A stretch of DNA of 64,000 nt from Calycina herbarum (taxonomy: Eukaryota > Ascomycota > Leotiomycetes > Helotiales > Pezizellaceae). A program made the position numbers and the translations under genes. The stretch covers positions 186,001 through 250,000 of the forward strand of contig LLEY01000010.1 in assembly GCA_001414485.1 (NCBI GenBank), in the 5' to 3' direction. Positions 22,626 to 34,799 of this stretch are shown piece after piece. Below the pieces are notes generated by a model. The model was given only the letters and a program-made list of their open reading frames with translations, had not been told where the DNA came from and did not search any database. Position 1 is the first letter of the stretch. Every line of letters starts with the position of its first letter.

Positions 22626-23243
22626 ACACGAGGTTTGTTGTTGAAGACTGAAAGAATTCTGGAAGAATGTAGGTTTCGTAGCCTACAGTACCAGTCGGAA
22701 AGTCTGAGCCATTTAACCGAACCCCACCAAAATTCGTCGATTTGCCTAGTTTACAATGACCTATCACTTTATATACAATTACTAAAAAGATTATTCCGCT
22801 TAAAAACTTTAAGCTAACTATCTTATAAACCCTTCTATATAGTATTATATCGCAAGCTTAATCTTTTATAGTAGTTTTCGCGATTTTATAGAAGACTAGA
22901 TTTTAGGACTGGATTTTAGCCTTTTTTAATATAAAATACTACTTTTCTAGAAATACTCTACTTTATAGATAATTTGTTCTATATAATATAGTATCTAGCT
23001 AAATCGGAATGGATAGAAAGAAAGGAAATATTAAGTTTAATAGATTCTATAAAAGATTATTAGAATCTTTTCTACCTTTTTACCTTATATTCTTAAGTGT
23101 TATTAGTAAGTTTTAGTATAAAAAGAGCAAATAGCTTAGACTTATCACCTAGTACTAATACTAATAATTATTTTCAGAATAAAATCCGAGACTAGTTAAG
23201 TATTTACTAAGTGTTTCTTATCTGAAACTAGGTAGTGTCTATA

Positions 23244-23772
23244 GTAAGTTACGAGTTAAGCTTAAATTTGCTTACTTTTTTTATAATCCGAGCTTTTTTT
23301 TTATTAAAGCTTTCTCTCTCTTTTCTTTAGAAGACAGAAAATAAAAGTACTCTAAAAGAGACGAGGCCTAGCTAGAAAGAAGCGCTATATCTAATTATCT
23401 CTCTTCTATATTACTTATTAATTCGAAGTAAGTATAATAAAAGTAAACTAAAAGATAAATAATTCTTAAAATAACCTCTTTTCTTAAAAAGATTTTAAAT
23501 TTTTTTTACTACCTCTATAAGGTTAATAGAATATACTAAGACTCTATAAAAATTAAGATAGATATAAAATTATCTGTTTTTATCTTATAAAGTTTATAGA
23601 GTATAAGAGGAGATATAAGCCTCTTCTTTTCTATTCTTATAAATAGTATATTATATATTATTATTAATTAGTAGGTAAAAGAGTGTCTAAAAAGAGAGGA
23701 AATCAAGGAATATTCTTAAAAAGCGTAGATTATAAAAAAAGTAGACAAATTCAAGCTTAACTCGTAACTTAC
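23244..23772. mobile_element. 529-bp TIR element (MITE-like)
   Basis: Both ends carry the same ~45-bp inverted repeat, starting GTAAGTTACGAGTTAAGCTT, with a few transitions between the arms. TA flanks at 23242-23243 and 23773-23774 suggest a Tc1/mariner-type target duplication. The inside has no coding remnant. The ends differ from the foldback MITE family, so it belongs to another family. Confidence 0.8.
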
Positions 23773-23890
23773 TATATTTTATTTCAATTTCTAATTATAA
23801 CAAAAGTGAAGCTAACTTCTTTTGAATAAAAATTTCTAGTAAGTCTACCTTCTACGAAATAATATATAAAATGTTTAGTATAGCGATTTT

Positions 23891-24868
23891 CTAGTCAATC
23901 CTCGCCGGTGGTATATATACTGTTTTTTAAGAAATCTAGTTTTAGAAAATTAATATTCTTAAAAACTGTTGTAAATATATATATAGCGAAAAGCTTAATA
24001 TTTAAAGAGCTATTTAAGCTAGCTACTTATAGCTAAAAGGGACGCTAGCAGCGCTAAGCGACTAGCTAAGCGAATAGGTATATAACTAGTAAATAAGAGA
24101 CTATTTACTTATATAATAAAAACTACTAATCTTCTAATTACGTAATAACCACTTAATAGAAATTAAAATTTTTAAGAGAAGTAGACTCTTTTATACTTAA
24201 TATAGCTACGTACTTCTTATTTTATAAGATAGCTATTATAAAGTAGAAAGAGATAAGTATTTATTATTTATATCTATATAACTAAGAAAAGTAAAGCGTT
24301 TATATATATTATATAATAACTATCTTATAAAATAAGAAGTATAATAACTTAGAAGCTATATTAAGTACTAAAGAGTCTACTTCTCTTATAATCTTTAATC
24401 TTATTTAGTAATTATTATATAGTAAAGAAGAGTAGATAGTATATTATATTTATACTTCTATATACTTTAGTATAAAGCGTCTATATATATTATATATTAA
24501 CTACTTAGTAGAGTTATAACTACTAAGAGATATATATACTATAATACTACTTTCTAGCTATTATAGTTCTTATTCTATAAGATAGTTATTAAGTACTATA
24601 AACAGACGTTCTATTATTCTTAGACGTAATATACTTAGTCTTAAAACATCTACTTCTTCTTACTATATAATAACTGCTAAATAGGATTAAAAGCTATAAG
24701 AGAGACAGATACTTTACTACTAAGTATAGCTTTACTCTATACTGATTCCTATACTAAGAGGTAGTTATACTATAATTCTATCTCTACTCTCGACGCTTGT
24801 TATTATAACCGGTGAAAACTAATAATTCTCAAAAATCAGTATATATGCCACTCGTAGAGATAGACTAG
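23891..24868. mobile_element. 978-bp TIR element with nested internal hairpins
   Basis: The ends are imperfect inverted repeats of about 55 bp (CTAGTCAATCCTCGCCGGTG at the left, complement at the right). Inside, a further pair of ~100-bp inverted repeats (about 24126-24230 and 24300-24415) forms a long hairpin. A word like CTTCTTATTTTATAAGATAG recurs at least three times in both directions through 24200-24600. I cannot define a target duplication. No coding remnant. Confidence 0.65.
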
Positions 24869-27713
24869 AATATCACTATAAGCTTGAATTCTAAGCTAGG
24901 TCTTTACTAAAATTTAAAAACATTTAAGAGTCTTTAATTCTTATTATTTCCTATTACTCTGTCTTATTTATTTGATTACCAAAGATGTCTTATTTAATAA
25001 TCGTTTATAAAGAGTGTTTAGATATATATAAGGAAATAACTCTGACTTTCCTATCTTAAAAATATGCGCTATATAACGTTGTACTAAATACTTGGGATAA
25101 TTGAACAATTTGTTCAAAAGGCCTTATATACTTAAGATAAACGATGCTAAGTTAATAACAACCTTTGAAGGTTCTTAATTCTATTAAGTCGAGTATCTTA
25201 GATCATAGCATATCATCATTAAATAGCTGAAGTCTAGTTTTGCGCTACATCAAATCTTTGGAAATTGATTCTTATGTGTAGCTGTTTACGGTGCCGCGCG
25301 ACATCTGCAGCTTACACCTTGATCGTTCTTGCTTCTAGGGCTTCTAGGGCTTCTAGTCCATCTAGAATTGGAATGTACACACTAAGTGGAGAGACTGAAA
25401 AGTCGACTAAAACTGGGACTTCTTAAAACCCTCAACTATATTGGCAAAGGTAATATGGTGTGTGGTGAGGATTGTAGCGTTGGGTTGGACTGAGGAGTGT
25501 GCTTTTGCTGGGCAGGGTAAATTCTTTTGATTGCAAACTCCTAGGTAGGTTTCGAGTGGTCGAGAGGCTTAGTGGTAATTCGTCCTTGGCCTCGTTCTTC
25601 TACCCTTATAACCTTTCTATTTAAAACTTCTTGTCTTTGATAAATCGATTTGAAAAATAAAGAAAGAGACTGGTTTAATTTGCCCACATCTCTCGACGCA
25701 GCTAGAGCAGCGAGGTTTACTTTTTTAGTACGTTTTGGAAACTCTAATCATCAATAAGTGCCATAGAAAGAGCAAGCAATGCTGTGAGAATATGATAGTG
25801 AGACTGTGAGGGTACGACGATGCTACGAGGGAGAGAAGAGGGAGGGAAACTGGGGGAGGGGGGGGGGGGTAAGGTTTGTCTTAGTGCTTCTTCTGTTTCA
25901 TTTTTTGCAATACCCGCTTTATTTTGATAATAAAATGGGAAGGGCCTGTTCTGTAACGCGAGTCGAGGAGTCGGGTTTCGTTGCGAAAATGTTATTTATA
26001 GCTTTGTATCTTGAAATAGCCTTGTTATAATGGTTAAGTAGAAACAAATTAGTATTCTTGTATTGAGAATTTCAAGTGGAGAGGCAAAATGATACAAACG
26101 ATATCTTACTCGGTGGAGAACTTACTCGTTCATGACTTCCACAAACGGTTACTCGATCTTTTACTCGACACGTTCTTTTTGGTCATCAAAATTCTTTTGA
26201 CTTGCTCGGCAATCAATCGATAGCTTACCTACGAGTAACCCACGGCTTACTCGCGAACAAGCCGTGGCTTACTTGTCAATTAATGAACCTCGTACTCGCG
26301 AGTAGCTCGTGGCTTACTCGCCAATTACAAGGTGACTTTCAACTTTTGGCCCCCAATATTTTAACAGCTCATTTGACAATTCGCCATTCACGCTTGCTCA
26401 TCATTTGATAGCTTACTCGCCACTGACTTGCTGACTTGTCACTTGCTAGCTTATCTACAATTCTTTTTGGCCCCTAACGTTTTTCCAGCTCACTTGATAC
26501 TGAATCCAACGAAGAATTGGCTAAAAATGGATAACTCACGTGCTCCAACCCACAACTCCACAGCCACTCGACCGATTGAGGGGCAGTTTTTCTTGCATAA
26601 TCGTTTTTAGTCTATGATAGACTAAAAGCTCAGTAAGGAATTGGCAGGATCCCCTGGCGTTCTCTTATTCACACCTTTCCTTCTATTTTTTGTTTCAATG
26701 GAATCACCAGTGACCTCTGTTGTCCAGAAAATGCCGATTGAACGGGATTCTCGTGGAATTATATCGTTATTTGATGAACTGTCTGGTGAGTCTGATTCAG
26801 CATCCATGTCTGTGACCGGCTTATCGTATATTCATCAGCTTCTTTTTCGAGCCCTTTCAAGTTCGAAGTCCGAAGTCGAGGGGTGCCTAGATGCGAGAGA
26901 GCCTACTACAACAGCTGTAGTGAGAACGGAGTGAGAATATCACAACGAAAATGATGGCGACGAGTGATAAAACTGATTTTAGGAAGGCTGGATGGCCGTT
27001 CACCAGCCGATGTGTAGATGGTCAATAGAAAGGTTAGAAGAAAATTTGTGAATAACGAGTTCTATTCCAACCTCTGAGAGTATTTTCATGGTGCGAGCAG
27101 GGGGTGTTCGTACCCATTCATGGAAGTGGTAAATATTTCTGGATTTCATTTGCTTGGAATGTTGCTGTTTTGGGGAAAGCCGGTAAGTTAAGCGAGAATG
27201 CAAATATGGTTTCAACTGTCCGATTTTCCGATGTTATTTCTTTTCAATTCCTTTGGAAGATAGAGAGATTTTAGTCTTTAAAGAAGAATACAAGAATGTA
27301 AGGATGCCATGGCAAGGTCGCTAAGCAAGAAAAAATAGTGCAAGGAAGATTTAAATTGGCAGTTTGTGAACTTGACTAGGGAATCGAAATATGGCAATTG
27401 GACATGAAGTCTCCAAATGAACGCTAAATCTGGAAGCAAATGGTTTGAATATTGCCCTTCCTCACGAATGTTAGACCTCCCATTGAACAGCACACAAGCT
27501 AGTAAAATGTTCCCCCCGAATTGGATAATAAGCAAAAATGAGAACTTATACGGTAAGAAAAACAAAATTGACAAATTAGAAGCCATGAAGAGCGCCGTCA
27601 CTTCATATAATAAAGCAAGATATCTGCTTCAACAAGAACAACAGAAAATCCCAATAAGCTATTGGCCAAAATGCAAAAAGTCAATTTCAAGCTTCCTCAC
27701 CAGCGTATTAACA
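24869..27713. other. 2.8 kb without a recognised gene
   Basis: RIP-like to about 25210, then normal composition. It holds a poly-G run at 25855-25870 and a degenerate direct repeat at 26200-26500. Several 60-109-codon frames (for instance 26641-26934 and 27417-27746) have no family pattern and overlap others, so I do not call them genes. Confidence 0.5.
26200..26500. repeat. Degenerate tandem repeat rich in GCTTACTCGC words
   Basis: The phrase TTTTGGCCCC followed by A-rich sequence and CAGCTCA[C/T]TTGA occurs at ~26345-26375 and ~26466-26496, about 120 bp apart. GGCTTACTCGC-like words occur about six times between them and upstream. This indicates an old tandem duplication; no function is suggested. 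Confidence 0.55.
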
Positions 27714-28002
27714 GACTACTCAACTACTCGAGTAGTACTCGTGTAGTCTATATATAGTAGTAATATATAAATATAAGCTAAAAAGTTCTACTTTTAGTAG
27801 TAAAAAATAAGATATACTCGAAAATTAGGTAAGAAACTAATAACTCTTACTTCTCCTCTCTCTTTCTCTTTTAAATAGATTTAACTTTAGAAAGTTTCTA
27901 TAATTTCCGACTCTATAACTATACCTCGATATGAGGCTCGAGTTACCCGACAGTCGGTCCGAATCGGTCCGTACTACTCGAGTACTACTTGAGTAGTTCC
28001 TC
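27714..28002. mobile_element. Small TIR element (~290 bp), possibly a hAT-type MITE
   Basis: The left end reads AGACTACTCAACTACTCGAG and the right end is a near complement (through CTCGAGTACTACTTGAGTAG). The interior is RIP-like. Its TIR differs from the other families in the window. The exact borders and the target duplication are not certain, so the family label is tentative. Confidence 0.5.
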
Positions 28003-28410
28003 ACTTAATCGAAAATTAGCCAACATAGTACTCAGTCTACTCTAGTACTCGGATATTATCTACGCCATTACATACCCACCACGGAATTCCCATTATCAAA
28101 TCCTCAATGTCAGAGCATTTTTGCTACATAGATTATCCACACATGGGTTAGTATATTATGCACTCAGAATTTTCCGTGACCCGTGACCTGAGTTTGCACC
28201 ACTTCCACAATTTCGATGAATCACTTTGAAGGAAGCTGCATGGTAGCAAAAGCTGGCACTATTATCTAATTAAGATTTGAGATTAGATACTGTGAGCTCT
28301 CTGCCCAATTCCTATTAAACAAGGTTCTCCATCATTTATCGTTACCCCCTTTCGAATTACCACCCTCCCCCCTTTCAACCCCTTTCTATCCCCCTCCCCT
28401 CGATTTGCCC

Positions 28411-30771
28411 TCAAATCTTATCAGAGAATCCGTCTTTCCCCCTATTATTCACAGGCGGCGGGAAAAGACTAAAACCCCCACCACTCTTACCCCCCAACCC
28501 ATTAACCCCCGTGCCCGCACCCGCTCTACTCTCCGGCATAGGAGGCAACGGACTAACAGGCACAGGTCCAATATCATCCACCTTATCAGAATACCTATAT
28601 CCAGACTCCTTGCTCCCCATTCCTGAGAACCGATCACTCTCATATTTCCCATTCGCAACACCGATATTAATCGCATTCAAAGAACTAGCACTGGAGCCCA
28701 TATTGGAGCCATGACCACGGGACCAAAATGGATCAGCTCTTGCGCCACTACGCTGAGACATTGAACGTGCGATTCCAGCTGGAAGAGGCGAGTTAAGACC
28801 TCGGAGGAGAGGGGATGATGGTGGAGAGTTGCCATTGTGTTCAGCGAGGGAGAGACGACGCTTACGGAAGATGCGACGGATGAGGAAGAACATTAGGACT
28901 CCGAAGCCGATCACGCCCGCTGTGGAAATCAAAGTTAGTAATTTGAGCATTTGAGGAGGGGTGAGAACTTAGACTTACCGACAGATCCAATGACCACACT
29001 GGCGATTCCAACTGGTGTCTTGAGAGTTTTCATGGTTTGGGTCAATGTGCTTTCTCCTCCAGTAATACCCGTTGCGTCTGCGTTGGTTCCAGTTTGAACG
29101 CCGGTACCTTTTATAACACCAGCTTGGAGACCAGTTCCTTCGGCTGCTGCTGCTGTCGCGAGGAGAGGTACTCCAGTGGTTGAAAGTGGGCTTCCGGAAG
29201 TACGAGAGAGAGATGCGAGGAGAGTCTGGGATGCAGATCCCGTGCTTGTTTTGAATCCAGAAAGGGCTGATGTTGCACCCGAGGAAATAGCACCAGAAGA
29301 CAAAGCCGAATTAGCCGAATTAGAAGACCCAGATGATTTAGCGGCGTTGGTGGCAGCGCTTGGTGCATTGGAAGTGGCTTTGTTTGATGAAACGGCTCCA
29401 TTGCTTGCCGAAGGGCTACCACTAGAAGCGGCCTTGGAGGCACCAGCACTGACAGAAGATTGTGCTGGCCCCTTCGAGTTTGATACGTTCGTTTCTTTTG
29501 GGGGCGAGTTCGATGCATTCGTTTCCTTTGCAGGAGAACTCGTTGAAGTTTCGCCGCTTTTGGCGGCCGCTGGGGAATTTGCAACATCGGAAGATTTGGA
29601 TACACCCTCGCTTGTGGGTTGTGCTGCATTTGCCGAATCTGCTTTGCTTGCCGCGCTTGTCTCAGCTGGGGGTGCATTAGAAACCAAGTTTGAAGCAGCG
29701 GCATTTCCTGGGGTTGAAGATTCTTGTTCTACTGATGCTGTGGAAACTGGAAGAGCGGAGCTTGGTGCCTCTGTGGTTGAAATAGCCTCTTGGCTTGAGC
29801 TCGCTTCGGATGTTGCACTAGGTAGGGCGGAGCTTGGTGCCTCGGTCGTCGAAATGGCCTCTTGGCTTGCAATTGATTCCGATGTTGCACTAGGTGAGGC
29901 GGATGTAATCGATATCGGGGCACTTGTAATGTCGGTCACGGATGGAATGGAGGTGCTCGAAATTTGCGCAATGGATTCGCTTGTTGAAAGTGGAGCAACG
30001 CTCGAGGGGGCTGCTGGAGGGCTCTCGGTGGACAAAGGTGCTATCGAAGATGGAGCAGGGACAGACTCAACAGAAGCTGCTTGAGTCGTTGGAGCTTGGG
30101 TGGGTACGTCTACACTGGTTGTAGGAATTGGAGCAGGCACCGGTACATCAGGAGTCGAACTAGAAATTGGAGCCGCAATTGGAGCTTCTGGGGTGCTTGT
30201 TGGAACTGGTGCTACACTTGGGACGTCTGGCTTTGCTGATACGATTGGTACGTCGGCGACGGTAGGTGAGGTTTTTACTTCAGCGATATCTTTGGAAATT
30301 GGTGAACTCGAGGCGGCTGGTGCTGGGTCCGAAGGTGCAATGGCTTTGGAGATTGATGTTGCTGGAGTGGTAGGCTAATATTGTCAGCTAATAGTTCGTT
30401 GAGAAAGTATAATTAGAACTGACTTTGGGAGCATCGTTTGGCTCATCGGCAGACGACGTTTGAACTTCCTTGCTAGGGGCCGCTTTCGTAATTTCTGCTG
30501 GCGTTGGTGTTGGGTCGCTCTTTGCATTTCCTGCTGTAGGTTTGGCATCTACTACTGGGCTCGAATCCGCAGTCGCTTTGGTCCCGGCTCCAGCTCCAGC
30601 TTTTGATTTAGTATCTCCCGTCGCTGGCGTTGCTCCTGCATCAGACTTGTCCCTTCCCCCATCCTGCCGCTTCTCGATTGTCAAGTTCATTAAATCCCCA
30701 TTATCTGCCACCCCTCTTCCCATTACTAACCCCTCGATCTGGCTTCGACGAAAAACAGTGCTGAGTCTCAT
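28411..30771 (-). CDS. Mucin-like single-pass membrane protein (cell-wall sensor-like)
   Basis: Three exons on the minus strand: 30771-30424, 30374-28979 and 28919-28411. The introns are 49 bp (GTCAGT..ATTAG) and 59 bp (GTAAGT..CACAG), and the joined frame gives 750 residues. About residues 40-555 are almost only Ser, Thr, Ala, Pro, a likely heavily O-glycosylated outer part, with a tandemly duplicated block SSQEAISTTEAPSSALP. One membrane span follows (GIASVVIGSVAGVIGFGVLM, FFLI) with the stop-transfer RRIFRKRR, then a ~150-residue Ser/Gly-rich tail inside. The layout resembles fungal wall-stress sensors (Wsc/Mid2 class), but no cysteine-rich WSC domain is seen. No clear signal peptide begins at 30771; EKRQ near residue 35 is a possible Kex2 site. 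The frame stays open upstream to Met at 30987, so the start is uncertain. Confidence 0.75.
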
Positions 30772-32379
30772 ATTTATTTTAACTTTGGAAAGAAATTTAA
30801 AAGGAATGTACAGGGAACAGAATTGTTTTAAAATGAGGACCTGCTCGACGAATAGAAAAGAATGAAAGGTCCAGCCCTGTTGAAAATAGTTGATGTGTAG
30901 AAGAAAGGAATGAACTTCGTGAAAACGAAAAAGAAGAGAAGCAAAAGAAGAAGAGGCGGGGCAGAGGATGTTAATGAAGCCTGTCATTATCCCTCGTGCC
31001 GAATTTACTTACTCCGTACCCCATGGGTGAAACTGGATACCGAGTTCCTGGCATGACAACCCAATGAACTCATCCGCTGCCATCCGGTCACTGGAAACTG
31101 AAATGGGTAATGCGCGAATACGCTTGGGTCTGTAGAAGGTCCAGACTTGGATTGGTCGCTCCCAAGTGCGAGAAATGAGCTTGAAACTCACCGGAATCCG
31201 ACCACTGAGTTTCGGGAAGACACTGAAAAAGGGCTGAAGAGGGAGGCTCACTCAATGAAGCAATAAGGTTCGGTCGCTAGAAGCCCTGCGACAATTCAGG
31301 GGCAAGAACTCCGTTTGATCGACCGGCAAGGTTTATGCGGCCAGCATGACATGCTGTCATCTGGAAGCAAAACCACGAGAGATGGCGGAGAAGTGGGCAT
31401 GTCCTGAAGATGTTGAGAGATGAGATGATAATTGAGGGTGTTGATGGAGACGGTGAGATGAGGAGGAGGTTGCAATAAAGTTATTTCCTGTGCTGTCCTG
31501 GTGGCCCCATATTTCCAAACTCCCTTCGCCACAACACCAGCACCAGCCACACCAGAATTCCCTTCTCTCCAAACTCCCATTCGTTTTTCCTTCCTTTCCG
31601 TCACAGTTTCGGGCTTCAAGATTGCCGGTACTGAAGAACTTGAGTTTGAAACATCTTCACCGATGTTTCTTCATTTTCCTTTCTTGTTCAGCATTCCATA
31701 TCTGGCCTAGCCGTTCGGCAGGGGTATCTCCCGTTCTTGAGACAATGACTTGAAACATGGTGAGAAAGGAATGACCCGTGAGTTGAACTAAATACTCTCA
31801 ATGTTCGCTGAACTTCCACTTTGTTGCACATCACTCAATTACGCTAACATCGCTGAAATCTGGGTTACAGAAATGCATTTCATGAGATGAATCAACCTAT
31901 TTTCATATATGGGAATTCTCCAAACTCCATTTTTTCGCGAATCTCTATTTTAACCTCAATCCATGCTCTTTCATTGCGAGATTTTTTTCCCAGAATAGGA
32001 TTCAGCCTGGACTTGTCTAACAAGTGTTTTTTAATCAGTGGATATCGATCTTACGATAGCAAACGGATTATGCTAGCTACCGTGCCGTGTATACTGTTGT
32101 ACCTAGTTTGGAAGACTAAAAACGTTATGAGTACTTAAATGCTATCTAGTTTCATTGCAGTTAGCAATGATTGCAGCTTGAAAAGGAACCCTCTGCAACG
32201 AAATTGCAGCAGAGGTGAATTTTTCACTACTTCAATGACGTAAAGTTCCAAATTCAGCATGCAGCTACCCGCACAGCTACCTACCCACACAACTACTACC
32301 TCAACAATCCTCTTACAAAACATTCCTCTTTTCTATTCTCCTCTCCTTTCCTCTACACCGCGCTCACCCAAGATCGACC
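30772..32379. other. 1.6 kb divergent promoter region
   Basis: It separates the minus-strand membrane-protein gene from the plus-strand gene at 32380, so it holds both promoters. Open frames of 60-107 codons on both strands show no family pattern. Composition is normal, without RIP bias or clear repeats. Confidence 0.5.
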
Positions 32380-33194
32380 ATGGCCCCCAATACGATGACG
32401 AGCCCCCTCCTTGGCTACCGAATCCCCCTCAAGATCCGCCAAAAGATCTGTCGCTACGCCTTTCAAGGCTCCAAGATGTGGTTTGATCCTATTCATCGAC
32501 CTAATCTTCAAGTCCCCGTCCGCAGAGGACAATCTAGTCCCTTTTCCACCACTGGTCACTGGCACTTGCTCATGGTTTGCCGACAAGTCTACAGAGAAGC
32601 ACGAATCATATTCATCGAGCAAACCGTCATGATCATAGGTGACGCCTTCTTGTATCGCTTCCACGATGCCATTAGCAACTTCACGAAGGCACATGTTCAG
32701 CACTTGAGAAATGTCAAGTTGACTCAGGAGCCAGGATATGAAGCGTTCAATATTCTTTGCCAGTATCCAAATCTCAAAACCTGCTCCGTCAGCTCTTTCT
32801 GGGAGAAATGCACCGACCTGACTCTATGGGAGGGTTTAACAGCGGACAATTTCAAGCCCATTTTTGATAAGAGACTCGGAATGAAGCCTGATATCTGCCT
32901 GCGAGAGAGCATGGGTCCGTTTTCCTCGACAAAAATTACCTTCTTCTTCAAACACACTCTGGGCCTCTGCCGGGCTGCTGCAATCCCGGGTGGCACCACG
33001 GCTGATTGTGATCATGCCAACGAAATAAAGGTAAGCCAATTAAGTTGCTGCTGGTAGTATGGACTTGTCTGATTATAATGTGGTAGGTTCTCTATGTCAA
33101 CATGACTACGCGAAAGCATGCCCTCTTGGCTGGTCCAGACCATGACGACGAAGATGGATTCCTTAAGACTTTGTGTTCTTGTTGCACGAAGTGA
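32380..33194 (+). CDS. Fungal F-box-like / DUF7730-2EXR-type hypothetical protein
   Basis: Two exons, 32380-33030 and 33087-33194, with a 56-bp intron (GTAAGC..GGTAG), joined at GAAATAAAG/GTTCTC in phase to 252 residues. The N-terminal LLGYRIPLKIRQKICRYAF and the later LLMVCRQVYREARIIFIEQT are the paired helix motifs of a very large group of fungal proteins of unknown role that resemble F-box substrate adaptors. The C-terminus is short (GFLKTLCSCCTK). It is the last gene before the 30-kb repeat block that starts about 290 bp downstream. Function is not known. Confidence 0.75.
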
Positions 33195-34799
33195 ATGCGA
33201 AGAGGGGTTCTACAAAAATTGGAATGGGAATCAGCGTTTGGAAATGAGAGTGACTTGTTGTTTCGCTTGGGGAATTCTGAATGGAGATTTTGGTTTTACC
33301 TATTTAGCAGGTTGGGCTGTTGACAATATGGAAAATGCTCTGGCAGCAAGAGGAAAATGAACTTATCAAGAATCCACGTTGCTCCGAGTCTTCGTCCGTA
33401 AGTTGGTGCTAAAACATGTTGCCTCTATGATCGATCTTCTCTTTCCTACGAAGAGACTACTACAAATTAATCATCATAGTACTTATATCTTACCTTTGTG
33501 AGGATTTTTCCACAGTACTCGAGTAAGATATTATAATAGACTATCCTCGGCGGAGTCGAATTTGGTCTTTTAATATAATAGTACGAAGTAGATACTACTA
33601 TAAAAGAGATATAGAAGTACGTTTAATAGAATAATATATACAAATACTAGGCTCTAATATAAAAGAAAAGACTAAATTAGCCTTTTCTAATAGAGAGAGA
33701 GAGAGTATCTATATATAAGAGGTCGGATAATAATAAGGTCTAAATCTAATATTTCTAAGACTCGAATACGTATTCTATCTAGTATAATCTATCTAGTATA
33801 TAATCTATTATATTTCTAAAACCTAGCTTATATCTTATCTAGTACGTAATCTTAGTAATTCCTATTTCTAATAACTAGCTATTATAGTATATATATAACA
33901 TATATTATAGATACTTAATAAAGTTATAAACTATTATAATTAGGTTTATAAATATAATAGTTTATATCTAAAAAGTACTCGATCTATCGACTTTTATATA
34001 AAACGTAACTATATATAACCTCGCGACGTAAGAGGTTCTAATAACCGGTAATTATATATAGCTTATATATATAAAACCTCTTTTCTCGTACGTAGAATAG
34101 ACTTTCTTTCTTAGTTAATTCTCTTTATAATAAGACTACTTTATCTATTAATCTTATTATATTTAGCTTATAATAATAAACTACTAATAAGATATCTTAC
34201 TAGCTCTTATTCTTAAACTTATCTAGAAGAATACTAGTAATCTCGATAACTATAAAGAGGTTCTCTTATCGACGGTTAGTATCTAATTATAATACTAATC
34301 GTATTTATAGGTTTATAAAGAGATGAAAATTCGTAGTCTAGATATTAAGTCGCTTACGAGTAGTCTAGTATATCTATATAAAGATATTATACTCTATAAG
34401 TATAATATATAGCTTATAAAGATTACTATAGTCTAGTAATAAGTAGTATTATAAATATATAATAGTTATATAATCTAAGTCGTAGAAAAATAGCTATATA
34501 AAAGCTAGTAGCTTTTATAAGCTATAGATTAATAGTCTCTAGTAGTAGAAAAACTCTTTATAGATCTAGAAATAGTATAGCTTATAAGTAAGATCTATAT
34601 ATATATTCTTTATATAGCTAATAGATATAAAAGCTAATACTAAGTTATATAACTAGATATTCTAGCTATAACGGTTTATATCTAAAGAGTACTCGGTCTA
34701 CTAACCTTCGTATAAACACGTGACCTTACGTGGCAACCTCGGTAATTACCTTATTCGTAATTACCTTACTCGGTAATTACCTTACCGATCTATTAAGTA

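Larger units (their letters stand above)
22760..25210. repeat. RIP-mutated AT-rich block
   Basis: CA and TG dinucleotides almost vanish while CT, CC and CG persist, the signature of C to T change at CpA. The block contains two TIR elements (23244-23772 and 23891-24868) and undefined flanking sequence. No protein remnant can be read. Confidence 0.8.

Noticed and set aside
24126..24415. Hairpin considered as a microRNA-like precursor
   Set aside because: The arms are ~100 bp and belong to a larger TIR element; nothing in the sequence shows transcription.
26641..26934. 97-codon frame with a hydrophobic start
   Set aside because: The start is TTG rather than ATG, the opposite strand is open too, and there is no family pattern.
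29176..30084. 302-codon open frame on the plus strand
   Set aside because: It is the antisense shadow of the Ser/Ala/Thr-rich exon 2 of the membrane-protein gene; the minus-strand model has introns, a membrane span and a stop-transfer signal.
33118..33360. 80-codon frame after the F-box-like gene
   Set aside because: It overlaps the second exon in another phase; the splice join gives a cleaner in-frame end at 33194.
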